A stretch of 64,000 bases of DNA from Sanderia malayensis (Eukaryota; Cnidaria; Scyphozoa; Semaeostomeae; Pelagiidae): positions 1-64,000 of the forward strand of contig RQOL01000372.1 of assembly GCA_013076295.1 (NCBI GenBank), in the 5' to 3' direction. Numbering within the stretch: position 1 is the stretch's first letter; each line of letters begins with the position of its first letter. The notes under the pieces were generated by a model. It was given only the letters and a program-made list of their open reading frames with translations, made no database searches and was not told the DNA's origin. The translations under genes and the position numbers were made by a program. Of the stretch, positions 40,401-56,000 are shown in pieces.

Positions 40401-43400
40401 AGCGAGAACAAATTGTTATACACTTTTAGTTACTTTTTTCAGTAATATTAACATTCCTTCCAACTATTTACACTAATAAAAGATAACACTCATTCCCACA
40501 ATTTACACTAATAAAAACTAATTTTCCCTCCCACAATGTACACCAATAAAAATAAACTTTTATTCCCGCAACTTACACTAATGAAAATTAAATTCATTCC
40601 CACAATTTTCGAATGATTCCACGTCAATTCAGCGAGAACAAATTGTTATACACTTTTAGTTACTTTTTTCAGTTATATAAACATTCATTCCCACAATTTA
40701 CACCAATAAAAATTAACTTTTATTTCCGCAACTTTCAATAATCAAAATTAGCATTCATTCCCACAATTTGAGCATGATTCTACGTCAATTCAGCGAAAAC
40801 AAATTGTTGTACACTATTAGTTACTTGTTTCAGTAATATTAACATTCCTTCCAACTCTTTACACTAATAAAAGATAGCACTCATTCCCACAATTTACACT
40901 AATAAAAACTAATTTTCCCTCCCACAATGTACACCAATAAAAATCAACTTTTATTCCCGCAACTTACACTAATCAAAAACAAATTCATTCCCACAATTTG
41001 CCCATGACACCACGTCAATTCAGCGAAAACAAATTGTTGTACACTATTAGTTACTTGTTTCAGTTATATTAACATTCATTCCCACAATTTACTCCAAAAA
41101 AAATTAACTTTTTTTCCCACAACTTACACTAATCACGATTAGGATTCATTCCCACAATTTGCGCATGATTCGATGTCAATTCAGCGAGAACAAATTGTTA
41201 TACACTTTTAGTTACTTTTTTCAGTAATATTAACATTCCTTCCAACTATTTACACTAATAAAAGATAACACTCATTCCCACAATTTACACTAATAAAAAC
41301 TAATTTTCCCTCCCACAATGCACACCAATAAAAATAAACTTTTATTCCCGCAACTTACACTAATGAAAATTAAATTCATTCCCACAATTTTCGAATGATT
41401 CCACGTCAATTCAGCGAGAACATATTGTTATACACTTTTAATTACTTTTTTCAGTTATATAAACATTCATTCCCACAATTTACACCAATAAAAATTAACT
41501 TTTATTTCCGCAATTTTCAATAATCAAAATTAGCATTCATTCCCACAATTTGAGCATGATTCTACGTCAATTCAGCGAAAACAAATTGTTGTACACTATT
41601 AGTTACTTGTTTCAGTAATATTAACATTCCTTCCAACTCTTTACACTAATAAAAGATAGCACTCATTCCCACAATTTACACTAATAAAAACTAATTTTCC
41701 CTCCCACAATGTACACCAATAAAAATCAACTTTTATTCCCGCAACTTACACTAATCAAAAACAAATTCATTCCCACAGTTTTCGAATGATTCCACGTCAA
41801 TTCAGCGAGAACAAATTGTTATACACTTTTAGTTACTTTTTTCAGTTATATAAACATTCATTCCCACAATTTACACCAATAAAAATTAACTTTTATTTCC
41901 GCAACTTTCAATAATCAAAATTAGCATTCATTCCCACAATTTGAGCATGATTCTACGTCAATTCAGCGAAAACAAATTGTTATACACTTTTAGTTACTTT
42001 TTTGAGTAATATTAACATTCATTCCCACAATTTATTTAGATTCATTCCCACAATTTGCGCATGATTCCACGTCATTTCTGCCAGAACAAGTTGTTATACA
42101 CTTTTAGTTACTTTTTTCAGTTATATAAACATTCATTCCCACAATTTACTCCAAAAAAAATTAACTTTTTTTCCCACAACTTACACTAATCACGATTAGG
42201 ATTCATTCCTACAATTTGCGCATGATTCGATGTCAATTCAGCGAGAACAAATTGTTATACACTTTTAGTTACTTTTTTCAGTAATATTAACATTCCTTCC
42301 AACTATTTACACTAATAAAAGATAACACTCATTCCCACAATTTACACTAATAAAAACTAATTTTCCCTCCCACAATGTACACCAATAAAAATCAACTTTT
42401 ATTCCCGCAACTTACACTAATCAAAAACAAATTCATTCCCACAATTTTCGAATGATTCCACGTCAATTCAGCGAGAACAAATTGTTATACACTTTTAGTT
42501 ACTTTTTTCAGTTATATAAACATTCATTCCCACAATTTACACCAATAAAAATTAACTTTTATTTCCGCAACTTTCAATAATCAAAATTAGCATTCATTCC
42601 CACAATTTGAGCATGATTCTACGTCAATTCAGCGAAAACAAATTGTTATACACTTTTAGTTACTTTTTTGAGTAATATTAACATTCATTCCCACAATTTA
42701 TTTAGATTCATTCCCACAATTTGCGCATGATTCCACGTCATTTCTGCCAGAACAAGTTGTTATACACTTTTAGTTACTTTTTTCAGTTATATAAACATTC
42801 ATTCCCACAATTTACTCCAAAAAAAATTAACTTTTTTTCCCACAACTTACACTAATCACGATTAGGATTCATTCCTACAATTTGCGCATGATTCGATGTC
42901 AATTCAGCGAGAACAAATTGTTATACACTTTTAGTTACTTTTTTCAGTAATATTAACATTCCTTCCAACTATTTACACTAATAAAAGATAACACTCATTC
43001 CCACAATTTACACTAATAAAAACTAATTTTCCCTCCCACAATGTACACCAATAAAAATGAACTTTTATTCCCGCAACTTACACTAATGAAAATTAAATTC
43101 ATTCCCACAATTTTCGAATGATTCCACGTCAATTCAGCGAGAACAAATTGTTATACACTTTTAGTTACTTTTTTCAGTTATATAAACATTCATTCCCACA
43201 ATTTACACTAATAAAAATTTACTTTTATTCCCGCAACTTACACTAATCAAAACTAGGATTCATTCCCACGATTTGCGCTTGATTCCATGTCAATTCAGCG
43301 AGAACAAATTGTTATACACTTTTAGTTACTTTTTTGAGTAATATTAACATTCATTCCCACAATTTATTTAGATTCATTCCCACAATTTGCGCATGATTCC

Positions 43401-43440
43401 ACGTCATTTCTGCCAGAACAAGTTGTTATACACTTTTAGT
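40401..43440 (+). repeat. Local tandem of 782/391/666-bp units
   Basis: The tttcgaatgattcc core lies at about 40611, 41393, 41784, 42450 and 43116, giving spacings of 782 (2 x 391), 391, 666 and 666. The ccacgtcatttctgcc core at 42071, 42737 and 43403 confirms the 666-bp period. 666 is close to 4 x 91 + 8 x 35 + 23. Confidence 0.8.
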
Positions 43441-44450
43441 TACTTCTATTTACACTAATAAATGATAACACTGATTCCCACAATTTACACTAATAAAAAT
43501 TAACTTTAATTCCCACAATTTACACCAATAAAAATCAACTTTTATTCCCGCAACTTCCAGTAATCAAAATTAACATTCATTCCCACAATTTGCCCATGAC
43601 ACCACGTCAATTCAGCGAAAACAAATTGTTATACACTATTAGTTACTTGTTTCAGTTATATTAACATTCATTCCCACAATTTGCACCAATAAAATTAATT
43701 TTTATTCCCGCAACTTACACTAATCAAGATTAGGATTCATTCCCACAATTTGCGCATGATTCGATGTCAATTCAGCGAGAAAAAATTGTTATACACTTTC
43801 AATTAATTTTTTCCGTAATATTAACATTCATTCCCACAATTTACACTAATAAAAGTTAACATTCACTCCCATAAGTTATATCAATAAAAATTAACTTTTT
43901 CTCCCGAAACTTACACTAATCAAAATTAACATTCATTCCCACAATTTGCCCATGACACCACGTCAGTTCAGCGAAAACAAATTGTTATACACTATTAGTT
44001 ACTTGTTTCAGTTATATTAACATTTATTCCGACAATTTACACCAATAAAAATCAACTTTTAATCCCGCAGCTTACACTAATCAAAATTAACATTCATTCC
44101 CACAATTTGCGCATGATTCCACGTCAATTCAGCAAGAACAAATTGTTATACATTATAGTTACTTTTTTCAGTAATACTAACATTCACTCCCACAATTTAT
44201 ACCAAGAAAAATAAACTTTTTTTCCCGAAACTTACACTAATCAAAATTAGGATTCATTCCCACAATTTGCGCATGATTCCATGTCAATTCAGCGAGAACA
44301 AATTGTTATACACTTTTAGTTACTTGTTCCAGTTATATTGACATTCATTCCCACAATTTATACCAAGAAAATTAACTTTTTTACCCGAAACTTACACTAA
44401 TCAAAATTAAGATTGATTCCCACAATTCGCGCATGATTCCACGTCAATTC
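43441..44450 (+). repeat. Satellite leading into the 3.3-kb repeat
   Basis: It carries the ttacttctatttac junction (43440), cccatgacaccacg cores, ttattccgacaattt and accaagaaaaat variants. These are also found inside the 3.3-kb repeats that follow, so it is probably a rearranged older copy. Confidence 0.65.
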
Positions 44451-47400
44451 AGCCGGAACAATTATTATACACTTTTAGTTACTTTTTCAGTAATATTAAC
44501 ATTCCTTCCCACTATTTACACTAATAAAGATAACACTCATTCCCACAATTTACACTAATAAAAATTAATTTTCCCTCCCACAATTTACACCAATAAAAGT
44601 CAACTTTTCTTCCCGCAACTTACACTAATCAAAATTAAATTCATTCCCACAATTTGCGCATGATTCCACGTCAATTCAGCGAGAACAAATTGTTATACAC
44701 TTTTAGTTACTTTTTTCAGTAATATTAACATTCCTTCCCACTATTTACACTAATAAAAGATAACACTCATTCCAACAATTTACACTAATAAAAATTAACT
44801 TTCATTCCCCCAATTTACACCCAAAAAATTAACTTTTTTTCCCGCAACTTACACTAATCAAAATTAGGATTCATTCCCACAATTTGCGCATGATTCGATG
44901 TCAATTCAGCGAGAACAAATTGTTATACACTTTAGTTACTTTTTTCAGTAATATTAACATTCCTTCTAACTATTTACACTAATAAAAGATAACACTCATT
45001 CCCACAATTTACACTAATAAAAACTAATTTTCCCTCCCACAATGTACACCAATAAAAATCAACTTTTATTCCCGCAACTTATACTAATCAAAATTAGGAT
45101 TCATTCCCACAATTTGCGCATGATTCCATGTCAATTCAGCGAAAACAAATTGTTATACACTTGTAGTTACTTTTTTGAGTAATATTAACCATTCATTCCC
45201 ACAATTTATTTAGATTGATTCCTACAATTTGCGCATGATTCCATGTCAATTCAGCGAAAATAAATTGTTATACACTTTTAGTTATATTTTTGAGTAATAT
45301 TAACAGTCATTCCCACAATTTATTTAGATTCATTCCCACAATTCGCGCATGATTCCACGTCAATTCAGCCGGAACAAATTATTATACACTTTTAGTTACT
45401 TTTTTCAGTAATATTAACATTCCTTCCCACTATTTACACTAATAAAAGATAACACTCATTCCCACAATTTACACTAATAAAAATTAATTTTCCTTCCCAC
45501 AATTTACACCAATAAAAGTCAACTTTTCTTCCCGCAACTTACACTAATCAAATTAAATTCATTCCCACAATTTGCGCATGATTCCACGTCAATTCAGCGA
45601 AAACAAATTGTTATACACTTTTAGTTACTTTTTTCAGTAATATTAACATTCCTTCCCACTATTTACACTAATAAAAGATAACACTCATTCCAACAATTTA
45701 CACTAATAAAAATTAACTTTCATTCCCCCAATTTACACCAAAAAAATTAACTTTTTTTCCCGCAACTTACACTAATCAAAATTAGGATTCATTCCCACAA
45801 TTTGCGCATGATTCGATGTCAATTCAGCGAGAACAAATTTTTATACACTTTTAGTTACTTTTTCAGTAATATTAACATTCCTTCCAACTGTTTACACTAA
45901 TAAAAGATAACACTCATTCCCACAATTTACACTAATAAAAACTAATTTTCCCTCCCACAATGTACACCAATAAAAATAACTTTTATTCCCGCAACTTATA
46001 CTAATCAAAATTAGGATTCATTCCCACAATTTGCGCATGATTCCATGTCAATTCAGCGAAAACAAATTGTTATACACTTGTAGTTACTTTTTGAGTAATA
46101 TTAACATTCATTCCCACAATTTATTTAGATTCATTCCCACAATTTGCGCATGATTCCACGTCAATTCTGCCAGAACAAGTTGTTATACACTTTTAGTTAC
46201 TTCTATTTACACTAATATATGATAACACTGATTCCCACAATTTACACTAATAAAATTAACTTTCATTCCCACAATTTAAACCAATAAAAATCAACTTTTA
46301 TTCCCGCAACTTACACTAATCAAATTAACATTCATTCCCACAATTTGCCCATGACACCACGTCAATTCAGCGAAAACAAATTGTTATACACTATTAGTTA
46401 CTTGTTTCAGTTATATTAACATTCATTCCCACAATTTGCACCAATAAAAATTAATTTTTATTCCCGCAACTTACACTAATCAAGATTAGGATTCATTCCC
46501 ACAATTTGCGCATGATTCGATGTCAATTCAGCGAGAACAAATTGTTATACACTTTCAGTTACTTTTTTCAGTAATATTAACATTCATTCCCACAATTTAC
46601 ACTAATAAAAGATAACATTCACTCCCATAAGTTATACCAATAAAAATTAACTTTTTCTCCGAAACTTACACTAATCACAATTTGGATTCATTCCCACACT
46701 TTGCGCATGATTCCACGTCAATTCAGCCAGAACAAATTGTTATACATTATAGTTACTTTATTCAGTAATATTAACATTCCTTTCCACAATTTACACTAAT
46801 AAAAGATAACATTCACTCCCACAATTTATACCAATAAAAATTAACTTTTTTTCCCGAAACTCACACCAATCAAAATTAGGATTCATTCCCACAATTTGCG
46901 CATGATTCCACTTCAAATCAGCGAAAGCAAATTGTTATACTCTTTTAGTTACTTGTTCTAGTTATATTAACATTCATTTCCACAATTTACACCAATAAAA
47001 ATCAACTTTTATTCCCGCAACTTTCACTAATCAAAACTAGGATTCATTCCACAATTTGCGCATGATTCCGTGTCAATTCGGCGAGAACAAATTGTTATAC
47101 ATATTTAGTTACTTGTTCCAGTTATATTAACATTCATTCCCACAATTTACACCAATAAAAATCAACTTTTAATCCCGCAACTTACACTAATCAAAATTAA
47201 CATTCATTCCCACAATTTGCGCATGATTCCACGTCAATTCAGACAGAACAAATTGTTATACATTGTAGTTACTTTTTTCAGTAATACTAACATTCACTTC
47301 CACAATTTATACCAAGAAAAATTAACTTTTTTTCCCGAAACTTACACTAATCAAAATTAGGATTCATTCCCACAATTTGCGCATGATTCCATGTCAATTC

Positions 47401-47756
47401 AGCGAGAACAAATTGTTATACACTTTTAGTTACTTGTTCCAGTTATATTGACATTCATTCCCACAATTTATACCAAGAAAAATTAACTTTTTTTCCCGAA
47501 ACTTACACTAATCAAAATTAAGATTGATTCCCACAATTTGCGCATGATTCCATGTCAATTCAGCGAAAACAAATTGTTATACACTTTTAGATACTTTTTC
47601 AGTAATATTAACATTCATTCTCACAATTTAGACTAATAAAAGATAACACCCATTCCCACAATTTACACCAATAAAAATTAACTTTTATTCCCGAAACTTA
47701 CACTAATCAACATTAACATTCATTTGCACAATTCGCGCATGATTCCACGTCAATTC
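44451..47756 (+). repeat. 3.3-kb higher-order repeat, copy 1
   Basis: agccggaaca at 44451 recurs at 47757 (3306 bp), and tagattgatt at 45211 recurs at 48514 (3303 bp). The block contains two attcgcgcatg / agccggaac cores, three short atttatttagatt units, cccatgacaccacg, acattatagttac and accaagaaaaat subtypes. Boundaries are set at the agccgg marker for convenience. Confidence 0.86.
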
Positions 47757-50700
47757 AGCCGGAACAAATTATTATACATTTTAGTTACTTTTTTCAGTAA
47801 TATTAACATTCCTTCCCACTATTTACACTAATAAAAGATAACACTCATTCCCACAATTTACACTAATAAAATTAATTTTCCCTCCCACAATTTACACCAA
47901 TAAAAGTCAACTTTTCTTCCCGCAACTTACACTAATCAAAATTAAATTCATTCCCACAATTTGCGCATGATTCCACGTCAATTCAGCGAGAACAAATTGT
48001 TATACACTTTTAGTTACTTTTTTCAGTAATATTAACATTCCTTCCCACATTTACACTAATAAAAGATAACACTCATTCCAACAATTTACACTAATAAAAA
48101 TTAACTTTCATTCCCCAATTTACACCCAAAAAATTAACTTTTTTTCCCGCAACTTACACTAATCAAAATTAGGATTCATTCCCACAATTTGCGCATGATT
48201 CGATGTCAATTCAGCGAGAACAAATTGTTATACACTTTTAGTTACTTTTTCAGTAATATTAACATTCCTTCCAACTATTTACACTAATAAAAGATAACAC
48301 TCATTCCCACATTTACACTAATAAAAACTAATTTTCCCTCCCACAATGTACACCAATAAAAATCAACTTTTATTCCCGCAACTTCTACTAATCAAAATTA
48401 GGATTCATTCCCACAATTTGCGCATGATTCCATGTCAATTCAGCGAAAACAAATTGTTATACACTTGTAGTTACTTTTTGAGTAATATTAACCATTCATT
48501 CCCACAATTTATTTAGATTGATTCCTACAATTTGCGCATGATTCCATGTCAATTCAGCGAAATAAATTGTTATACACTTTTAGTTATATTTTTGAGTAAT
48601 ATTAACAGTCATTCCCACAATTTATTAGATTCATTCCCACAATTCGCGCATGATTCCACGTCAATTCAGCCGGAACAAATTATTATACACTTTTAGTTAC
48701 TTTTTTCAGTAATATTAACATTCCTTCCCACTATTTACACTAATAAAAGATAACACTCATTCCCACAATTTACACTAATAAAAATTAATTTTCCTTCCCA
48801 CAATTTACACCAATAAAAGTCAACTTTTCTTCCCGCAACTTACACTAATCAAAATTAAATTCATTCCCACAATTTGCGCATGATTCCACGTCAATTCAGC
48901 GAAAACAAATTGTTATACACTTTTAGTTACTTTTTTCAGTAATATTAACATTCCTTCCCACTATTTACACTAATAAAAGATAACACTCATTCCAACAATT
49001 TACACTAATAAAAATTAACTTTCATTCCCCCAATTTACACCAAAAAAATTAACTTTTTTCCCGCAACTTACACTAATCAAAATTAGGATTCATTCCCACA
49101 ATTTGCGCATGATTCGATGTCATTCAGCGAGAACAAATTTTTATACACTTTTAGTTACTTTTTCAGTAATATTAACATTCCTTCCAACTGTTTACACTAA
49201 TAAAAGATAACACTCATTCCCACAATTTACACTAATAAAAACTAATTTTCCCTCCCACAATGTACACCAATAAAATAAACTTTTATTCCCGCAACTTATA
49301 CTAATCAAAATTAGGATTCATTCCCACAATTTGCGCATGATTCCATGTCAATTCAGCGAAAACAAATTGTTATACACTGTAGTTACTTTTTTGAGTAATA
49401 TTAACATTCATTCCCACAATTTATTTAGATTCATTCCCACAATTTGCGCATGATTCCACGTCAATTCTGCCAGAACAAGTTGTTATACACTTTTAGTTAC
49501 TTCTATTTACACTAATATATGATAACACTGATTCCCACAATTTACACTAATAAAAATTAACTTTCATTCCCACAATTTAAACCAATAAAAATCAACTTTT
49601 ATTCCCGCAACTTACACTAATCAAAATTAACATTCATTCCCACAATTGCCCATGACACCACGTCAATTCAGCGAAAACAAATTTTATACACTATTAGTTA
49701 CTTGTTTCAGTTATATTAACATTCATTCCCACAATTTGCACCAATAAAAATTAATTTTTATTCCCGCAACTTACACTAATCAAGATTAGGATTCATTCCC
49801 ACAATTTGCGCATGATTCGATGTCAATTCAGCGAGAACAAATTGTTATACACTTTCAGTTACTTTTTTCAGTAATATTAACATTCATTCCCACAATTTAC
49901 ACTAATAAAAGATAACATTCACTCCCATAAGTTATACCAATAAAAATTAACTTTTTCTCCCGAAACTTACACTAATCACAATTTGGATTCATTCCCACAC
50001 TTTGCGCATGATTCCACGTCAATTCAGCCAGAACAAATTGTTATACATTATAGTTACTTTATTCAGTAATATTAACATTCCTTTCCACAATTTACACTAA
50101 TAAAAGATAACATTCACTCCCACAATTTATACCAATAAAAATTAACTTTTTTCCCGAAACTCACACCAACAAAATTAGGATTCATTCCCACAATTTGCGC
50201 ATGATTCCACTTCAAATCAGCGAAAGCAAATTGTTATACTCTTTTAGTTACTTGTTCCAGTTATATTAACATCATTTTCCACAATTTACACCAATAAAAA
50301 TCAACTTTTATTCCCGCAACTTTCACTAATCAAAACTAGGATTCATTCCCACAATTTGCGCATGATTCCGTGTCAATTCGGCGAGAACAAATTGTTATAC
50401 ATATTTAGTTACTTGTTCCAGTTATATTAACATTCATTCCCACAATTTACACCAATAAAAATCAACTTTTAATCCCGCAACTTACACTAATCAAAATTAA
50501 CATTCATTCCACAATTTGCGCATGATTCCACGTCAATTCAGACAGAACAAATTGTTATACATTGTAGTTACTTTTTCAGTAATACTAACATTCACTCCCA
50601 CAATTTATACCAAGAAAAATTAACTTTTTTTCCCGAAACTTACACTAATCAAAATTAGGATTCATTCCCACAATTTGCGCATGATTCCATGTCAATTCAG

Positions 50701-51054
50701 CGAGAACAAATTGTTATACACTTTTAGTTACTTGTTCCAGTTATATTGACATTCATTCCCACAATTTATACCAAGAAAAATTAACTTTTTTTCCCGAAAC
50801 TTACACTAATCAAAATTAAGATTGATTCCCACAATTTGCGCATGATTCCATGTCAATTCAGCGAAAACAAATTGTTATACACTTTTAGATACTTTTTCAG
50901 TAATATTAACATTCATTCTCACAATTTAGACTAATAAAAGATAACACCCATTCCCACAATTTACACCAATAAAAATTAACTTTTATTCCCGAAACTTACA
51001 CTAATCAACATTAACATTCATTTGCACAATTCGCGCATGATTCCACGTCAATTC
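47757..51054 (+). repeat. 3.3-kb higher-order repeat, copy 2
   Basis: It has the same unit order as copy 1, with a length of 3298 bp. It has scattered one-base losses against copy 1, such as gcgaaataaattg (48560), tttattagattc (48622), gatgtcattcagcg (49118) and acaattgcccatgac (49646). Confidence 0.86.
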
Positions 51055-54000
51055 AGCCGGAACAAATTATTATACACTTTTAGTTACTTTTTTCAGTAAT
51101 ATTAACATTCCTTCCCACTATTTACACTAATAAAAGATAACACTCATTCCCACAATTTACACTAATAAAAATTAATTTTCCCTCCCACAATTTACACCAA
51201 TAAAAGTCAACTTTTCTTCCCGCAACTTACACTAATCAAAATTAAATTCATTCCCACAATTTGCGCATGATTCCACGTCAATTCAGCGAGAACAAATTGT
51301 TATACACTTTTAGTTACTTTTTTCAGTAATATTAACATTCCTTCCCACTATTTACACTAATAAAAGATAACACTCATTCCAACAATTTACACTAATAAAA
51401 ATTAACTTTCATTCCCCAATTTACACCCAAAAAATTTTTTTTTCCCGCAACTTACACTAATCAAAATTAGGATTCATTCCCACAATTTGCGCATGATCGA
51501 TGTCAATTCAGCGAGAACAAATTGTTATACACTTTTAGTTACTTTTTTCAGTAATATTAACATTCCTTCCAACTATTACACTAATAAAAGATAACACTCA
51601 TTCCCAATTTACACTAATAAAAACTAATTTTCCCTCCCACAATGTACACCAATAAAAATCAACTTTTATTCCCGCAACTTATACTAATCAAATTAGGATT
51701 CATTCCCACAATTTGCGCATGATTCCATGTCAATTCAGCGAAAACAATTGTTATACACTTGTAGTTACTTTTTTGAGTAATATTAACCATTCATTCCCAC
51801 AATTTATTTAGATTGATTCCTACAATTTGCGCATGATTCCATGTCAATTCAGCGAAAATAAATTGTTATACACTTTTAGTTATATTTTTGAGTAATATTA
51901 ACAGTCATTCCCACAATTTATTTAGATTCATTCCACAATTCGCGCATGATTCCACGTCAATTCAGCCGGAACAAATTATTATACACTTTTAGTTACTTTT
52001 TTCAGTAATATTAACATTCCTTCCCACTATTTACACTAATAAAAGATAACACTCATTCCCACAATTTACACTAATAAAAATTAATTTTCCTTCCCACAAT
52101 TTACACCAATAAAAGTCAACTTTTCTTCCCGCAACTTACACTAATCAAAATTAAATTCATTCCACAATTTGCGCATGATTCCACGTCAATTCAGCGAAAA
52201 CAAATTGTTATACACTTTTAGTTACTTTTTTCAGTATATTAACATTCCTTCCCACTATTTACACTAATAAAAGATAACACTCATTCCAACAATTTACACT
52301 AATAAAAATTACTTTCATTCCCCCAATTACACCAAAAAAATTAACTTTTTTTCCCGCAACTTACACTAATCAAAATTAGGATTCATTCCCACAATTTGCG
52401 CATGATTCGATGTCAATTCAGCGAGAACAAATTTTATACACTTTAGTTACTTTTTCAGTAATATTAACATTCCTTCCAACTGTTTACACTAATAAAAGAT
52501 AACACTCATTCCCACAATTTACACTAATAAAAACTAATTTTCCCTCCACAATGTACACCAATAAAAATAAACTTTTATTCCCGCAACTTATACTAATCAA
52601 AATTAGGATTCATTCCCACAATTTGCGCATGATTCCATGTCATTCAGCGAAAACAAATTGTTATACACTTGTAGTTACTTTTTTGAGTAATATTAACATT
52701 CATTCCCACAATTTATTTAGATTCATTCCCACAATTTGCGCATGATTCCACGTCAATTCTGCCAGAACAAGTTGTTATACACTTTTAGTTACTTCTATTT
52801 ACACTAATATATGATAACACTGATTCCCACAATTTACACTAATAAAAATTAACTTTCATTCCCACAATTTAAACAATAAAAATCAACTTTTATTCCCGCA
52901 ACTTACACTAATCAAAATTAACATTCATTCCACAATTTGCCCATGACACCACGTCAATTCAGCGAAAACAAATTGTTATACACTATTAGTTACTTGTTTC
53001 AGTTATATTAACATTCATTCCCACAATTTGCACCAATAAAATTAATTTTTATTCCCGCAACTTACACTAATCAAGATTAGGATTCATTCCCACAATTTGC
53101 GCATGATTCGATGTCAATTCAGCGAGAACAAATTGTTATACACTTTCAGTTACTTTTTCAGTATATTAACATTCATTCCCACAATTTACACTAATAAAAG
53201 ATAACATTCACTCCATAAGTTATACCAATAAAAATTAACTTTTTCTCCCGAAACTACACTAATCACAATTTGGATTCATTCCCACACTTTGCGCATGATT
53301 CCACGTCAATTCAGCCAGAACAAATTGTTATACATTATAGTTACTTTATTCAGTAATTTAACATTCCTTTCCACAATTTACACTAATAAAGATAACATTC
53401 ACTCCCACAATTTATACCAATAAAAATTAACTTTTTTCCCGAAACTCACACCAATCAAAATTAGGGATTCATTCCCACAATTTGCGCATGATTCCACTTC
53501 AAATCAGCGAAAGCAAATTGTTATACTCTTTTAGTTACTTGTTCCAGTTATATTAACATTCATTTCCACAATTTACACCAATAAAAATCAACTTTTATTC
53601 CCGCAACTTTCACTAATCAAAACTAGGATTCATTCCCACAATTTGCGCATGATTCCGTGTCAATTCGGCGAGAACAAATTGTTATACATATTTAGTTACT
53701 TGTTCCAGTTATATTAACATTCATTCCCACAATTTACACCAATAAAAATCAACTTTTAATCCCGCAACTTACACTAATCAAAATTAACATTCATTCCCAC
53801 AATTTGCGCATGATTCCACGTCAATTCAGACAGAACAAATTGTTATACATTGTAGTTACTTTTTTCAGTAATACTAACATTCACTCCACAATTTATACCA
53901 AGAAAAATTAACTTTTTTTCCCGAAACTTACACTAATCAAAATTAGGATTCATTCCCACAATTTGCGCATGATTCCATGTCAATTCAGCGAGAACAAATT

Positions 54001-54340
54001 GTTATACACTTTTAGTTACTTGTTCCAGTTATATTGACATTCATTCCCACAATTTATACCAAGAAAAATTAACTTTTTTCCCGAAACTTACACTAATCAA
54101 AATTAAGATTGATTCCCACAATTTGCGCATGATTCCATGTCAATTCAGCGAAAACAAATTGTTATACACTTTTAGATACTTTTTCAGTAATATTAACATT
54201 CATTCTCACAATTTAGACTAATAAAAGATAACACCCATTCCCACAATTTACACCAATAAAAATTAACTTTTATTCCCGAACTTACACTAATCAACATTAA
54301 CATTCATTTGCACAATTTGCGCATGATTCCACGTCAAATC
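51055..54340 (+). repeat. 3.3-kb higher-order repeat, copy 3
   Basis: It has the same order again. The marker cattaacattcatttgcac lies at 47711, 51009 and 54295 (spacings 3298 and 3286). One-base losses are more numerous, for example ttcccaatttacac (51601), cagtatattaac (52234), aaattttatacactttag (52430) and ccgaacttacac (54277). Confidence 0.85.
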
Positions 54341-56000
54341 AGCGAAAACAAATTGTTATGCACTTTTAGTTACCTTTTTCAGTAATATTAACATTCATTC
54401 TCACAATTTACACTAATAAAAGATAACACTCATTCCACAATTTACACCAATAAAAATTAACTTTTATTCCCGAAACTTACACTAATCAAAATTAACATTC
54501 ATTCCACAATTTGCGCATGATTCCACGTCAATCAGCGAAAACAAATTTGTTATACACTTTTAGTTACCTTTTTCAGTAATATTAACATTCATTCCACAAT
54601 TACACTAATAAAAGATAACACTCATTCCCACAATTTACACCAAAGAAATTAACTTTTTTCCCAACTTACATAATCAAAATTAACATTCCCACAATTTGCG
54701 CATGATTCACGTCAATTCAGCGGAAAATTGCTTATACACTTTTAGTTACTTTTTCAGTATTTTAACATTCATTCCCACAATTTACAATAAAATAAAACTC
54801 ATTCCCACAATTTACACTAATAAAAACTAACTTTCACTCCACAATTTACACCAACAAAAATTAACTTTTATTCCCCCAACTTACACTAATCAAAATTAAC
54901 TTTCCTTCCCACAATTGGCGCATGATTCCACGTCAATTCAGCGAAAACAAATTGCTATACACTTTTAGTTACTTTTTTCAGCAATATTAACATTCATTCC
55001 CACAATTTAGACTAATAAAATATAACACTCATTCCCACGATTTACACCAATAACAATTAACTTTTATTCCCGAGACTTTCAATAATCAAAATTAACATTA
55101 ATTCCCACAAATTGCGCATGATTCTACGTCAATTCAGCGAAAACAAATTGTTATACACTTTTAGTTACTTTTTTCAGTTATTTTAACATTTATTCCCACA
55201 ATATATTTAGATTCATTCCCACAATTTGCGCATGATTCGACGTCAATTCAGCGAAAACAAATTGTTATACACTTTTAGTTACTTTTTTCAGTAATATTAA
55301 CCTTCAATCCCACAATTTACACTAATAAAAGATAACACTCATTCCCACAATTTACACCAATAAAAATTAACTTTTATTCCCGAAACTTACACTAATCAAA
55401 ATTAACATTCATTCCCACAATTTGCGCATGATTCCACGTCAATTCAGCGAAAACAATTTGTTATACACTTTTAGTTACTTTTTTCAGCAATATTAACATT
55501 CATTCCCACAATTTAGACTAATAAAATATAACACTCATTCCCACGATTTACACCAAAAAAAATTAACTGTTATTCCCGATACTTACAATAATCAAAATTA
55601 ACATTAATTCCCACAATTTGCGCATGATTCTACGTCAATTCAGCGAAAAAAAATTGCTATACACTTTTAGTTACTTTTTTCAGTTATTTTAACATTCATT
55701 CCACAATTTACACTGATAAAACATAACTTTCATTACCACAATTTACACTAATAAAAATTACATTCATTACCACAATTTACACCAATAGAAATTACCTTTT
55801 TTCCCCGCAACTTACACTAATTAAAATTAGGATTCATTCCCACAATTTGCGCATGATTCCACGTCATTCAGCGAAAACAAATTCTTATACACTTTTAGTT
55901 ACTTTTTTCAGTAATATTAACATTCATCCCCACAATTTACACTAATAAAAAAAACACTCATTCCCACAATTTACACTAATAAAAATTAACTTTCATTCCC
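54341..56000 (+). repeat. Degenerate satellite, indel-rich
   Basis: Around 54.58-54.80 kb many units are shortened (acaaagaaattaac, tttcccaacttacataatc, gcatgattcacg, cagcggaaaattgc). The stretch 54.7-55.2 kb copies 39.5-40.0 kb. No other feature is present. Confidence 0.7.

Noticed and set aside
52551..52745. Open frame of 64 codons within the satellite
   Set aside because: It consists only of satellite units. It stays open because of local one-base deletions that shift the usual TAA stops out of frame; sister copies at 45.9 and 49.3 kb do not keep it.
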